Shown here one piece after another: positions 24,050 to 33,073 of a DNA stretch of 64,000 nt. The position numbers were made by a program, and so were the translations under genes. Below the pieces are notes generated by a model. That model was not told the origin of the DNA and ran no database searches. It saw only the letters and a program-made list of their open reading frames with translations. Positions within the stretch are counted from its first letter, which is position 1. Each line of letters starts with the position of its first letter. This DNA comes from Streptomyces sp. CB02400 (GTDB taxonomy: Bacteria; Actinomycetota; Actinomycetes; Streptomycetales; Streptomycetaceae): positions 71,616 to 135,615 of the forward strand of contig NZ_LIWB01000018.1 of NCBI RefSeq assembly GCF_001905725.1, in the 5' to 3' direction.

Positions 24050-24751
24050 ATGGACATATCCGGAACCCAGCTCAGAGCCGTACGCGCGGCGCTGTTCACG
24101 GCAGTCGTCGTGACGCTCAGCGCCGCGTCGCACGTGCTGCTGTCCGGGGTCCCGCTGCCGCTGAACACGGTGGCCGCGATCGCCGCCGCCGTGTTCCTGC
24201 TGGCGTACGCCCTGGCGGGGCGGGAGCGTTCCTTCGGGCGGATCGCCGCCCTGCTGATCCCGCTGGAGCTGGCCGCCGACACCGTCTTCACCACCGGCCA
24301 GCACGTCTGCTACGGCCGGATGGGCGGACCCGTCGCGGGCCCGTTGCGCTCCGTCGGCTTCGACGTGCTGTGCGGCGACGGCACCAGCGTGGGCGCACCG
24401 CTCGCCCGGGCCACCGGGCACGCCGCCGAGGGCGGCGACCGGCTGGCGGCCCTGCTCGCCCAGGCCGACCCGGCGACCGCCTGGGCGCTGCTCGGCGCGC
24501 ACATCGGGGTCGGTCTGTTCGCCGCCGCCTGGCTGCGCCGCGGCGAGCGGGCGCTGGCCCAGCTGCTGGGCGCGGTGGCGGCCACGACCTTCCGGCCGCT
24601 GCTGCTCGCGGTCGCCGCGGTGGCCGTGCGCCGGGCCCCGGAGGTCCGCCGTCCGGCCCGCCCGGTCCGCCGTACCGCCGCGGCCCGCACCCTGCTCCTC
24701 GCGCACTCCCTGGGACGGCGCGGACCGCCGTGCTCCGTCACCTTCGCCTGA
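24050..24751 (+). CDS. Integral membrane protein of unknown function
   Basis: A 233-residue protein with hydrophobic segments at about 10-30, 38-55, 62-82, 142-162 and 168-190. The extracytoplasmic loop between segments 3 and 4 has two cysteines (HVCYGRMGG and FDVLCGDG) that could form a disulfide. The C-terminal 40 residues are Arg-rich (RRPARPVRRTAAAR). It lies 97 bp before the thioredoxin-fold gene, so it might be a redox partner; that is inference. Family not recognised. Confidence 0.75.
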   Translation: MDISGTQLRAVRAALFTAVVVTLSAASHVLLSGVPLPLNTVAAIAAAVFLLAYALAGRERSFGRIAALLIPLELAADTVFTTGQHVCYGRMGGPVAGPLRSVGFDVLCGDGTSVGAPLARATGHAAEGGDRLAALLAQADPATAWALLGAHIGVGLFAAAWLRRGERALAQLLGAVAATTFRPLLLAVAAVAVRRAPEVRRPARPVRRTAAARTLLLAHSLGRRGPPCSVTFA

Positions 24752-24848
24752 GGGCGGCCCCCGCCCCGGCGAACCCTCCGAGCACCAGCATTCCCATACG
24801 TATCCCGCACACGACACGACCGTGTGCGTCCCCCGTGGAGACATCACC

Positions 24849-25661
24849 ATGAGCAAGCGGAACAGCCAGGCGGCGAAGTCGGCGGCCCGAGAGCGGCTGC
24901 GCGTGGAGCGCGAGCGCCAGGCGAAGAAGGCGAAGGTCAGGCGGCAGCTCATCGTCGCCGCCTCGGTGGTCGGCGTGCTGGCCGCGGCCGGCGGCATCGG
25001 CTACGCGGTCGTCCAGGCCAACCAGCCCGACTACTGGGAGTCCGCGAAGGACGCCAAGCTCGTCAAGCCGGCCAACACCAGCGGCAAGAACGGCACGACC
25101 GTCGTCATCGGCGAGTCCGACGCGAAGAAGACCCTGGAGCTGTACGAGGACCCGCGCTGCCCGGTCTGCGCCTCCTTCGAGCAGACGGTCGGCAAGACCA
25201 TCGAGAAGGACGTCGAGGACGGCAAGTACAAGATCCGCTTCATAGGCGCCTCGTTCCTCGACCGCAACCTGACCGGCGAGGGCTCCAAGAACGCCCTGAG
25301 CGCCCTGGGCGCCGCGCTGAACGTCAGCCCCGACGCGTTCCTCGCCTACAAGGGCGCGCTCTACTCGGCCGAGTACCACCCCGAGGAGACGGACGACAAG
25401 TTCAAGGACGACGCGTACCTGATCAAGATCGCCAACACGGTCGACGCCCTGAAGAACAACAAGGAGTTCCAGGCGGACGTGAAGGACGGCACCTACGACA
25501 AGTGGGCGCTGGAGATGTCCGACGTGTTCGACAACAGCGAGGCCCAGGGCACGCCGACGCTGATGATGGACGGCAAGAAGCTCACCGGCTCCGACGGGCA
25601 GAACGCGCCCATGACGGTGGACGAGTTCAACACGGCGGTCGACGCGGCCCTCAAGGCCTGA
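24849..25661 (+). CDS. Membrane-tethered DsbA-like thioredoxin-fold protein
   Basis: A 270-residue protein. A basic cytoplasmic N-terminus (AARERLRVERERQAKKAK) and one membrane helix (about 38-56, LIVAASVVGVLAAAGGIGYAV) anchor it with the catalytic domain outside. The redox motif CPVC is in YEDPRCPVCASFEQTVG, and the cis-Pro loop is in QGTPTLMMDGKK. It belongs to the DsbA/MdbA-like Thioredoxin_4 group that makes or shuffles disulfides in exported proteins. The ATG at 24849 is chosen over an upstream in-frame start because SKRNSQAAKSAARERLR is the family-like N-terminus. A strong hairpin follows. Confidence 0.9.
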   Translation: MSKRNSQAAKSAARERLRVERERQAKKAKVRRQLIVAASVVGVLAAAGGIGYAVVQANQPDYWESAKDAKLVKPANTSGKNGTTVVIGESDAKKTLELYEDPRCPVCASFEQTVGKTIEKDVEDGKYKIRFIGASFLDRNLTGEGSKNALSALGAALNVSPDAFLAYKGALYSAEYHPEETDDKFKDDAYLIKIANTVDALKNNKEFQADVKDGTYDKWALEMSDVFDNSEAQGTPTLMMDGKKLTGSDGQNAPMTVDEFNTAVDAALKA

Positions 25662-25686
25662 CCCCCGGCCGGCCGACGGCACGCCG

Positions 25687-25722
25687 AAGAGCGGGCGAAC
25701 TTTCGCGAGTTCGCCCGCTCTT
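25687..25722. terminator. 14-bp stem terminator hairpin
   Basis: AAGAGCGGGCGAAC and GTTCGCCCGCTCTT pair perfectly (25687-25700 with 25709-25722) around an 8-nt loop and end in CTCTTG. It begins 25 bp after the thioredoxin gene and just before phoD, insulating the two. Confidence 0.8.
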
Positions 25723-25724
25723 GC

Positions 25725-25746
25725 GTGTACCTGTCAGTAACCTGAT
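25725..25746 (+). promoter_or_regulatory. Candidate PHO box and -10 element of phoD
   Basis: ACCTG occurs at 25729-25733 and 25740-25744, exactly 11 bp apart, the unit spacing of PhoP direct repeats in Streptomyces. The match to the GTTCACC unit is only partial. The hexamer TAACCT at 25738-25743 fits TANNNT and lies 8 nt before the GTG, so the mRNA may be leaderless. PhoD of S. coelicolor is known to be phosphate-regulated, which supports the reading. Confidence 0.35.
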
Positions 25747-25751
25747 CGGCT

Positions 25752-27437
25752 GTGACCAGTCGACACAGATCATCCGAGAGCGCCGTCTCCGCCACCGCGG
25801 ACCCCGGCTTCCCGTCCCCGCGCCGCCGTACGGTCGTCAGGGCGGCCGCCGCCACCGCGGTGCTGGCCGGACCGCTCGCCGCCGCCCTCCCCGCACGTGC
25901 CGCGACCGCGCAGGCGCCCGCCTTCCTGCACGGCGTCGCCTCCGGCGACCCGCTGCCGGACGGCGTCCTGCTGTGGACCCGCGTGACACCGGTGCCGGAG
26001 GCGATACCCGGCTCCGGGCTCGGCCCGGACACCGAGGTGAGCTGGACCGTCGCCCGGGACAGGGCGTTCACCGACGTCGTCGCGAAGGGTTCGACCCTCG
26101 CCACCGCCGCCTCCGACCACACCGTCAAGGCGGACATCCGCGGCCTGCGTCCGGCCACCGACTACTGGTTCCGCTTCTCCGCCGACGGCACCGACTCGCC
26201 CGTCGCCCGCACCCGCACCGCCCCGGCCGCCGACGCCGCCGTGACCGGCCTGCGCTTCGGCGTGGTCTCCTGCGCCAACTGGGAGGCCGGCCACTTCGCC
26301 GCGTACCGCCACCTCGCGGCCCGCGGCGACCTGGACGCCTGGCTGCACCTGGGCGACTACGTCTACGAGTACGGCACCGGCGAGTACAGCGCCCGCGGCG
26401 AGGTCGTACGGCCGCACACGCCCGCCCACGAGATCGTCACCCTCGCCGACTACCGGCTCCGGCACGCCACGTACAAGACCGACCCCGACCTCCAGGCCCT
26501 GCACGCCAAGGCGCCGGTCGTCGCGATCTGGGACGACCACGAGTTCGCCAACGACACCTGGTCGGGCGGCGCCGAGAACCACACCGAGGGCGCGGAGGGC
26601 ACCTGGGCGGCCCGCCAGGCCGCCGCCAAGCAGGCCTACTTCGAGTGGATGCCGGTACGGCCCGCGCTCGCCGGCACCACCTACCGCCGGCTCCGCTTCG
26701 GCAAGCTCGCCGATCTGTCCCTCCTCGACCTGCGGTCGTTCCGTTCCCAACAGGTCTCCCTGGGCGACGGCGAGGTCGACGACCCGGACCGCACCCTCAC
26801 CGGGCGCGCCCAACTGGACTGGCTGAAGGCCGGTCTGACGGCGTCCGACACCACCTGGCGGCTGGTCGGCACCCCGGTGATGATCTCGCCGTTCGCCCTC
26901 GGCTCCCTTCCCGCGAGCCTCCTCAAGCCGCTCGCGAAGCTGCTGGGCCTGCCGCAGGAGGGGATCGCCCTCAACACCGACCAGTGGGACGGCTACACCG
27001 ACGACCGCCGCGAACTCCTCGCCCATCTGCGGGCGAACGCCGTCCGCAACACGGTCTTCCTCACCGGCGACGTCCACATGGCGTGGGCCAACGACGTGCC
27101 GGTGAACGCCGGTACCTATCCGCTGTCGGCGTCGGCGGCCACGGAGTTCGTGGTCACCTCGGTCACCTCCGACAACCTCGACGACATCGTGAAGGTCCCC
27201 GAGGGCACCGTCTCCGCGCTCGCCGCACCGCTGATCCGGGCGGCCAACCGGCACGTCCACTGGGTCGACACCGACCGGCACGGCTACGGCGTACTGGACA
27301 TCACCGCCGAGCGGGCGCAGATGGACTACTACGTGCTGTCCGACCGTACGGCGGCGGACGCCACGTCCGAGTGGGCCCGCTCCTACCGCACCCGCAGCGG
27401 CACGCAGAAGGTCGAACGCGTCCACGACCCGGTGTAG
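25752..27437 (+). CDS. phoD: Secreted alkaline phosphatase/phosphodiesterase PhoD
   Basis: A 561-residue extracellular phosphatase. The N-terminus has a Tat signal: PRRRTVVRAAAATAVLAG followed by AAALPARA, with probable cleavage near residue 48. The PhoD_N domain (FLHGVASGDPLPDGVLLWTR) precedes the metallophosphatase domain with GVVSCANWEAGHFAAYRHLA, LHLGDYVYEYGTG, WDDHEFANDTW and LTGDVHMAW, the metal ligands of the Fe/Ca type enzyme. It releases phosphate from esters and teichoic-acid-like polymers outside the cell. It is preceded by a terminator and a candidate PHO box and is probably a single-gene unit. Confidence 0.95.
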   Translation: MTSRHRSSESAVSATADPGFPSPRRRTVVRAAAATAVLAGPLAAALPARAATAQAPAFLHGVASGDPLPDGVLLWTRVTPVPEAIPGSGLGPDTEVSWTVARDRAFTDVVAKGSTLATAASDHTVKADIRGLRPATDYWFRFSADGTDSPVARTRTAPAADAAVTGLRFGVVSCANWEAGHFAAYRHLAARGDLDAWLHLGDYVYEYGTGEYSARGEVVRPHTPAHEIVTLADYRLRHATYKTDPDLQALHAKAPVVAIWDDHEFANDTWSGGAENHTEGAEGTWAARQAAAKQAYFEWMPVRPALAGTTYRRLRFGKLADLSLLDLRSFRSQQVSLGDGEVDDPDRTLTGRAQLDWLKAGLTASDTTWRLVGTPVMISPFALGSLPASLLKPLAKLLGLPQEGIALNTDQWDGYTDDRRELLAHLRANAVRNTVFLTGDVHMAWANDVPVNAGTYPLSASAATEFVVTSVTSDNLDDIVKVPEGTVSALAAPLIRAANRHVHWVDTDRHGYGVLDITAERAQMDYYVLSDRTAADATSEWARSYRTRSGTQKVERVHDPV

Positions 27438-27762
27438 CCCCACTGCCCAGGGGCGATTTTCGGCCACTTCCGACCGCGTGACGCGCCAGTGAGGGCCGAT
27501 CGGACCGCTACGGCGGGTGGTGCGGACGGGGAACCGAATCCGGACACACCACCCGCCCGGTGACCGAATCGATGACGTCGCGTCTTCAAACACCGGGCGC
27601 CGTAACGTTTCCGCACTCATCAGGCTCCCTGTTGCCCCTGTTTGACGGGTGACCGATTGGGCTTGATCACTCCTCTTGGCGATTAGTCATGTCCACGTAA
27701 TCTCCCGGCGGCGGCCAGGAAGATCCCTGGCCCGGTCCCCACCGCATCCGCCAGGAGCTCCC
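27438..27762. other. 325-bp spacer: phoD 3' hairpin and protease promoter region
   Basis: No open gene with typical codon use is seen. Near its start lies an 11-bp stem hairpin (27512-27557). Two similar strings, ggtgaccgaatcg (near 27560) and gggtgaccgattgg (near 27645), might be operator half-sites. A ttgatc about 100 bp before the protease start could be a -35 element, but no convincing -10 follows at the right distance. Confidence 0.4.
27512..27557 (+). terminator. Hairpin downstream of phoD
   Basis: GGCGGGTGGTG (27512-27522) pairs with CACCACCCGCC (27547-27557); inside the loop CGGA (27523-27526) also pairs with TCCG (27539-27542). It begins 75 bp after the phoD stop. No U-tract, so a terminator role is probable rather than certain. 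Confidence 0.5.
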
Positions 27763-28743
27763 ATGCGCACGTTCGCCCGGATATCGTCCCTGTCGCACAG
27801 ACGCCTGCTCGGTACGGCCGTCGTGGCCGGAACCCTGATGCTCACCCCGCTGTCCGCGCCCACGACGGTGGCCGCGGCCGGAACCCGGGCCGCCGAGTGC
27901 GCCGACGACACCTCCGCCACGGCACGCAAGGCCCGTCCCGGTCACGACGGGCACGCCGCCGAGCCGAACGAGATCAGCCAGGCCCGCGCCCAGGCCATGG
28001 ACGCCGATCTGCGCGCCAAGCTGGACAAGCTGCGCACGGCAGGCCGGAGCAGCGCGACCACCGCCTCGGCGACCATTCCTGTCTACTTCCACGTCATCCA
28101 CGACGGTGAGACCGGCAAGCTCGGCTCCGCCGACATCACCGCCCAGATGAACGTCCTGAACGCGGCCTACGCCGGCCAGGGCACCGGCAACACCGACTCG
28201 GGCTTCCAGTTCACGCTGGCCGGCACCGACTACACCGACAACGCCGCCTGGTACACCGTCGGCTACGGCTCGCCGGAGGAGAAGGCGATGAAGTCCGCCC
28301 TGCACCAGGGCGGCGCGAACGCGCTCAACTTCTACACCGCCAACATCGGCGACGGTCTCCTCGGCTGGGCCACCTTCCCCAGTTCCTACCGGTCCAGCCC
28401 GGAGATGGACGGCGTCGTCGTCCTGAACTCCTCGCTGCCGGGCGGCTCGGCCACGAACTACGACGAGGGCGACACCGCCACCCACGAGGTCGGCCACTGG
28501 ATGGGCCTGTACCACACCTTCCAGGGCGGCTGTAACGGCAACGGCGACTACGTCGACGACACCGCGGCCGAGAAGAGCCCCGCCTACGAGTGCCCCGAGG
28601 GCCGCGACACCTGCACCCGCAAGACGGGCGCCGACCCGATCCACAATTTCATGGACTACACGTACGACGCCTGCATGTACCAGTTCACCGCGGGTCAGGT
28701 GACGCGCATGCAGGAGAGCTGGACCGCCTACCGCGCCGGCTGA
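27763..28743 (+). CDS. Secreted zinc metalloprotease, M43 (pappalysin-like)
   Basis: A 326-residue exported protease. A Sec-type signal (SSLSHRRLLGTAVVAGTLML, cleavage near residue 45) is followed by a propeptide-like Lys/Ala-rich stretch, then the catalytic domain. The extended zinc motif HEVGHWMGLYH (HExxHxxGxxH) and the Met-turn HNFMDYTYDACM place it in the metzincins. Cysteines in GGCNGNG, AYECPEG, DTCTRK and DACMYQ probably form disulfides. ATG at 27763 has CAGGAGCT upstream. Its last 16 bp overlap the converging hydrolase gene. Confidence 0.93.
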   Translation: MRTFARISSLSHRRLLGTAVVAGTLMLTPLSAPTTVAAAGTRAAECADDTSATARKARPGHDGHAAEPNEISQARAQAMDADLRAKLDKLRTAGRSSATTASATIPVYFHVIHDGETGKLGSADITAQMNVLNAAYAGQGTGNTDSGFQFTLAGTDYTDNAAWYTVGYGSPEEKAMKSALHQGGANALNFYTANIGDGLLGWATFPSSYRSSPEMDGVVVLNSSLPGGSATNYDEGDTATHEVGHWMGLYHTFQGGCNGNGDYVDDTAAEKSPAYECPEGRDTCTRKTGADPIHNFMDYTYDACMYQFTAGQVTRMQESWTAYRAG

Positions 28744-29327
28744 TCCGGTTCGAGCGAGTCGAGGAAGCCGAGCGCCACCCGCCAGGTGGCCTCGGCGGCC
28801 TCCTCGTCGTAGTCGGGGAGATCGGGGTCGGTGTAGAGGTGACCGGCGCCCGCGTATCGGTACACCTCGACCTCGGCACCGGCCCGGCCCATCCGCAGGT
28901 ACCAGGCGGTGAGCCAGTCGTCCGTCTCGAACGGGTCCGGCTCGGCGACGTGCAACTGCACCGGCAGTTCGTCCACCGAGGCGTTCTCCGCGATGTCCGA
29001 CGTGCCGTGCAGGAGCAGCAGTCCGCGCGCCTTGTCGTCGCCGAGGGCCAGCGTCTGGGCGACGGAGGCGCCGAAGGAGAACCCCGCGTACACCAGCCCC
29101 CGCTCGGAGTAGGGCGCGGCGGCCAGCACGGCCCGCTTCAGCAACTCGTCCTTGCCGATCCCGTCCTTGTACGCCATGCCGTCCTCGACCGTGTCGAACG
29201 TGCTGCCCTCGAAGAGGTCGGGCGTCCACACCTCGTGTCCGGCCGCGCGCAGCCGGTCCGCGGCCCGGTGCACCGCGGGCCGCAGGCCGTAGGTCGAGTG
29301 AAAGAGCATGATGTTCATGCGGTCCAT
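28728..29327 (-). CDS. Dienelactone hydrolase-like alpha/beta hydrolase
   Basis: A 199-residue alpha/beta-hydrolase of the dienelactone hydrolase family. The nucleophile elbow is YAGFSFGASVAQ, where the usual G-x-C/S-x-G is GFSFG with Ser as nucleophile instead of the Cys of true DLH. The Asp is probably in EPDPFETDD and the His in GAGHLYTDPDLPDYD. Substrate unknown. The gene overlaps the 3' end of the metalloprotease gene by 16 bp on the opposite strand. Confidence 0.88.
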   Translation of the reverse strand: MDRMNIMLFHSTYGLRPAVHRAADRLRAAGHEVWTPDLFEGSTFDTVEDGMAYKDGIGKDELLKRAVLAAAPYSERGLVYAGFSFGASVAQTLALGDDKARGLLLLHGTSDIAENASVDELPVQLHVAEPDPFETDDWLTAWYLRMGRAGAEVEVYRYAGAGHLYTDPDLPDYDEEAAEATWRVALGFLDSLEPDQPAR

Positions 29328-29425
29328 GGTGCCAGCCCGGTGTGACGACGCCGGCTCACGGCCCTACCCGCGATCGCGCGGAAGTCACATGTTCATGCCC
29401 GCCCGGGCCGGTTAGGTTCGGGAGC

Positions 29426-30541
29426 ATGGATGACGTGCTCCGCCCATTGATCGTGGTCGGCGGCTCGGTCGTGCTCACACTGCTGATCGGCTGGGCCACC
29501 GACCTGCTGCTGCGCAAGGCCGACGAACGCCACCACGAGACTCCGCTGTGGGGGCTGCTGCGCCGTGGCCGGATCCCCTACCAGCTCGTGCTGTTCGCGG
29601 CCCTGTTGAGAGGGTCGTACGACGAGGCGGAACTGCTGCCGGACCACGAGACCGCCATCGGCCGGACCCTGACCCTGGTGCTGATCGGGTCGGCCGCCTG
29701 GCTGGCGATCCGGATCGCGGCCGCGGTCGTCGAGACCACGTACACGCGGTACGCCAGCAGCCATCGCGAGCGCGACCCCGCGCGGGTCCGCCGGGTGCGC
29801 ACCCAGGTGACGCTGATCCGGCGGGTGGTCTCGGCGATCGTCGGTGTGGTGGCGGTGGCCGCGATGCTGCTGACCTTCCCCGCGATGCGGGCGGCCGGTG
29901 CGTCGCTGCTGGCCTCGGCCGGGATCCTCGGCATCGTCGCCGGTGTGGCCGCCCAGTCCACGCTCGGCAACATGTTCGCCGGGCTGCAGATCGCCTTCGG
30001 CGACATGGTGCGCATCGGCGACACGGTGGTCGTGGACGGCGAGTGGGGCACGGTCGAGGAGATCACGCTGACCTTCCTGACCGTGCACACCTGGGACGAG
30101 CGCCGGATCACCATGCCGGTGTCGTACTTCACGTCCCAGCCGTTCGAGAACTGGTCGCGCGGGACGCCGCAGATGACGGGCACCGTCTTCTGGCACCTCG
30201 ACCACTCGGCCCCGCTGGACGCGATGCGCGACAGGCTCCGCGACATCCTCCGGGAGTGCCCGGCCTGGGACGGCCGGGCCTTCAACCTGACCGTGACCGA
30301 CAGCACGCCCAGCACCATGGAGGTGCGCGCCCTGGTGACGGCCAAGGACGCGGACGACATCTGGACGGTACGGGTCGAGGTCCGCGAGGGGATGATCCGC
30401 TGGCTGGGCGAGGAACACCCCTATGCCCTGCCCCGGGTCAACACGGCCGACGCGGTGCTGCCGCCCGCCCGGCGCGATCACCGCTCCGCCGACGGCGTAC
30501 CGGCGGCCCGCCGCGTGCACACCCATCCGAGGGAACGCTGA
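29426..30541 (+). CDS. Mechanosensitive channel of the MscS family
   Basis: A 371-residue inner-membrane channel that opens under membrane tension. Hydrophobic segments at about 5-25, 45-60, 80-105 and 135-155 lead into the pore helix ASLLASAGILGIVAGVAAQS and the conserved TLGNMFAGLQIAFGD MIRIGD-type beta domain (here DMVRIGDTVVVDGEWG). The C-terminal alpha/beta domain ends about residue 345 with an Arg-rich tail. A TAGGTT at 29413-29418 lies 7 nt before the ATG, so the mRNA may be leaderless. It converges with an SDR gene 7 bp away. Confidence 0.93.
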   Translation: MDDVLRPLIVVGGSVVLTLLIGWATDLLLRKADERHHETPLWGLLRRGRIPYQLVLFAALLRGSYDEAELLPDHETAIGRTLTLVLIGSAAWLAIRIAAAVVETTYTRYASSHRERDPARVRRVRTQVTLIRRVVSAIVGVVAVAAMLLTFPAMRAAGASLLASAGILGIVAGVAAQSTLGNMFAGLQIAFGDMVRIGDTVVVDGEWGTVEEITLTFLTVHTWDERRITMPVSYFTSQPFENWSRGTPQMTGTVFWHLDHSAPLDAMRDRLRDILRECPAWDGRAFNLTVTDSTPSTMEVRALVTAKDADDIWTVRVEVREGMIRWLGEEHPYALPRVNTADAVLPPARRDHRSADGVPAARRVHTHPRER

Positions 30542-30548
30542 CCGGGTC

Positions 30549-31289
30549 TCAGTGGCCGCGTTCGGCGCCGCCGTTGACCTGGATGATCTGCGAGGTGACG
30601 TGTGCGGCGCCCGGGGAGGCGAGCCAGTGCAGGGTCGCGGCGACGTCCCCGGGTGTTCCGGCACGCCCGTCCAGGGTCTCCTCGATCAGCCGGGCGCGCA
30701 GTTCCTCGTCGATGCCTTCACCGAAGAAGGCGGTGTCCTCGATGTAGCCGGGGGCGACCACGTTCACGGTGATGCCGTGCGGGCCCAGTCTCCGGGCGAG
30801 GTCATGGGCGTACGGGTGCAGGCCGGCCTTGGCCGCCCCGTACGCCACCTGTCCGTGGCCCCGGTAGGCGGCGATGGAACCGATGAACAGCACGCGCCCG
30901 CCTGGTTCGGCGAGCCGGTCGCGCAGGGCCTCGGTGAGCAGTGCGGCGGTCAGCAGGTTGAGCCGGAAGTTGACCGTCCAGGAGCGGGCGACGGCGTCGA
31001 GCGGGTCGTCGCCGTCGGCCGGAGGTTCGAGGAGCCCGTTGCCTCCGGCGCTGTGGACCAGCACGTCCACGGCCCCGAACTCCCGCCCCACGAAGCCGGC
31101 GACACCGCGCACGGCCTCGGGGTCGGCGAGATCGGCGGCGTACGTCAGCGCACCCGGCACCCCGGCCCGCTCCAGCACGTCCCCCCGCCGCCCGAGCAGC
31201 AGCACCCGGTCCCCGTCGGCGGCGAACACCCGCGCGGCGGCGAGCCCGATCCCGGTACCGCCCCCACTGATCACAACATTCCGAGTCAT
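30549..31289 (-). CDS. Short-chain dehydrogenase/reductase
   Basis: A 246-residue classical SDR. The cofactor motif is SGGGTGIGLAAARVF (residues 8-22), HSAGGNG corresponds to NNAG, and the catalytic Ser/Tyr/Lys are in IGSIAAYRGHGQVAYGAAK. It ends with TSQIIQVNGGAERGH, typical of FabG-like enzymes. The H in place of N in NNAG is a small departure. Substrate is unknown. Single gene, converging with the MscS gene. Confidence 0.93.
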   Translation of the reverse strand: MTRNVVISGGGTGIGLAAARVFAADGDRVLLLGRRGDVLERAGVPGALTYAADLADPEAVRGVAGFVGREFGAVDVLVHSAGGNGLLEPPADGDDPLDAVARSWTVNFRLNLLTAALLTEALRDRLAEPGGRVLFIGSIAAYRGHGQVAYGAAKAGLHPYAHDLARRLGPHGITVNVVAPGYIEDTAFFGEGIDEELRARLIEETLDGRAGTPGDVAATLHWLASPGAAHVTSQIIQVNGGAERGH

Positions 31290-31399
31290 ACGAGGACTCT
31301 ACGAACGAAAAGCCGCCAACGGCGCCAATCCCCCACGGAAAACGCCCATTTCTCGACAAACCGAGACGAGTAGTGCGCGGGTGGGAGGACAAGCAAAAA

Positions 31400-32986
31400 T
31401 CAGCGCAGACTGCGCACATCCAGATGCCGCAACACCCGGTCCACGACCTCCGGATCCGCCCCCGCCTCACTCCGCGCCGCGAGCACTTCGTGCCGAGCCG
31501 CGCTCAACATCTCCCGCTGGATCCCCCGCACCCGCTTCAGCCGCCGCGCCCGCTGCCGGTGCGCCTCCCGCCGCTCGTCGTCCGCGAGGTCGGGGCTGAT
31601 CCGCACCCCGATGTCGAAGGCGCTGCGCAGCATCTGCTCGGACAGCTCCTCCGGCAGGTCCTCGGCCTCCTCGATCTCGCGCAGCCTGCGCTTCGCCGCC
31701 TTCGCCGCCCGGACCGCCAGGTCGTGCTCGAGCTGCTTCTCCCGCCCGGCGTCGGCCCGCACCCCCAGCCGCCCCACCAGCCACGGCAGGCTCAGCCCCT
31801 GCACCAGCAGGGTCGCCATGATCACGCCGAACGCGATGAAGATGATCTCGCTCCGGCCGGGGAAGTCGCCCCCGGTGCCGGTCTCCAGCGGAATCGCCAG
31901 CGCCAGCGCGACGGAGGCCACCCCGCGCATCCCGGACCACCACATCACCACGGTCTCGCGCCAGCTCACCGGGATCTCCTCGGCGGTGTCCCGCGCGGCG
32001 TGCAGCCGTTTCGTCAGCCAGGTCGCCGGCAGCAGCCACAGCAGCCGGACCAGGACGACCACGCCCACGATCACCGCCGCCCAGCCGAGCAGTTCGCCCC
32101 AGTGGCCGGACGCGGTCCGCAACGCGTTGTGCAGTTCGAGCCCGACCAGCCCGAACGCGACCCCGGTGACCAGGGTGTCGACGATGTCCCAGAAGGTGTG
32201 CCCGGCCAGCCGGGTCATGACGTCGTCGGCGTCGGTGGCGTACTCGACGAGGAACAGCGCGGTGGTGAGCACGGCGAGCACGCCCGAACCGTGCAGTTCC
32301 TCGGCCGCGACGTAGGAGGCGTACGGCACGAGCAGGCTCAGCCCGATCTGCAGGGTCGCGTCACCGAGGAGATCCATCAGCTTGTTGGCGCCCCAGCCCA
32401 GGGCGAGCCCGACCGCCACCGCCACCACGGCCGACAGCACCAGGTCGAGCCCGGCCTCCCAGGCGGAGAAGCTGCCGCTGACGGCGGCGGCGATCGCCAC
32501 GTTGTAGAGGACGATCGCCGTGACGTCGTTGAAGAGCCCCTCGCCCTCCAGGATCGACACCAGCCGGCGCGGCAGCCCCAGCTTCCCGGCGACGGCGGTC
32601 GCCGCGACCGGGTCGGGCGGCGCGACCAGCGCGCCGAGGGCGAAGGCGGCGGCCAGCGGCAGCCCCGGCACGACCGCGTGGGCGACGGTGGCCACGCACA
32701 GCATGGTGACGAAGACCAGCGCCACCGCGAGCAGCAGGATCGGTCTGACGTTCGCCGCGAACTGCCGCCAGGAGGTCCGTCGTACGGCGGCGTAGAGCAG
32801 GGGCGGCAGCAGCAGCGGGAGGATCAGGTCGGGCGGGATGTCGACGTTCGGCACGAACTCCAGCAGGGCCAGTACCGCCCCGAGGACCGTCATCAGCACC
32901 GGCGCCGGCAGCCCCAGCCGCTCCCCGACCGGGACACTCACCACGGCCCCGAGCAGCAGGGCGAACAGCAGGGTCAACTGATCCAC
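31400..32986 (-). CDS. Na+/H+ antiporter, CPA1 family
   Basis: A 528-residue cation-proton antiporter. About 11-12 hydrophobic segments cover residues 1-400. The ion-binding region has LVAPPDPVAATAVAGKLG and the family's ND pair in GEGLFNDVTAIVLYN. A charged cytoplasmic tail of about 125 residues (EHDLAVRAAKAAKRRLREIEEAEDL) follows. The GTG at 32986 is preferred over 33031 because it begins MDQLTLLFALLLG at the first helix and has CGGAG 8 bp upstream. Confidence 0.93.
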   Translation of the reverse strand: MDQLTLLFALLLGAVVSVPVGERLGLPAPVLMTVLGAVLALLEFVPNVDIPPDLILPLLLPPLLYAAVRRTSWRQFAANVRPILLLAVALVFVTMLCVATVAHAVVPGLPLAAAFALGALVAPPDPVAATAVAGKLGLPRRLVSILEGEGLFNDVTAIVLYNVAIAAAVSGSFSAWEAGLDLVLSAVVAVAVGLALGWGANKLMDLLGDATLQIGLSLLVPYASYVAAEELHGSGVLAVLTTALFLVEYATDADDVMTRLAGHTFWDIVDTLVTGVAFGLVGLELHNALRTASGHWGELLGWAAVIVGVVVLVRLLWLLPATWLTKRLHAARDTAEEIPVSWRETVVMWWSGMRGVASVALALAIPLETGTGGDFPGRSEIIFIAFGVIMATLLVQGLSLPWLVGRLGVRADAGREKQLEHDLAVRAAKAAKRRLREIEEAEDLPEELSEQMLRSAFDIGVRISPDLADDERREAHRQRARRLKRVRGIQREMLSAARHEVLAARSEAGADPEVVDRVLRHLDVRSLR

Positions 32987-33073
32987 GGTCACGGCTCCGG
33001 GCGGATCGACGATCGGCGGGCGGATCTCCACCCTGCCACGCCGACGCCCTCACCCGGCCGTTCGCGGCCCCCG

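Noticed and set aside
24824..27481. 885-residue open frame across the thioredoxin and phoD genes
   Set aside because: Arg/Gly/His-rich shadow frame spanning two good genes and a terminator.
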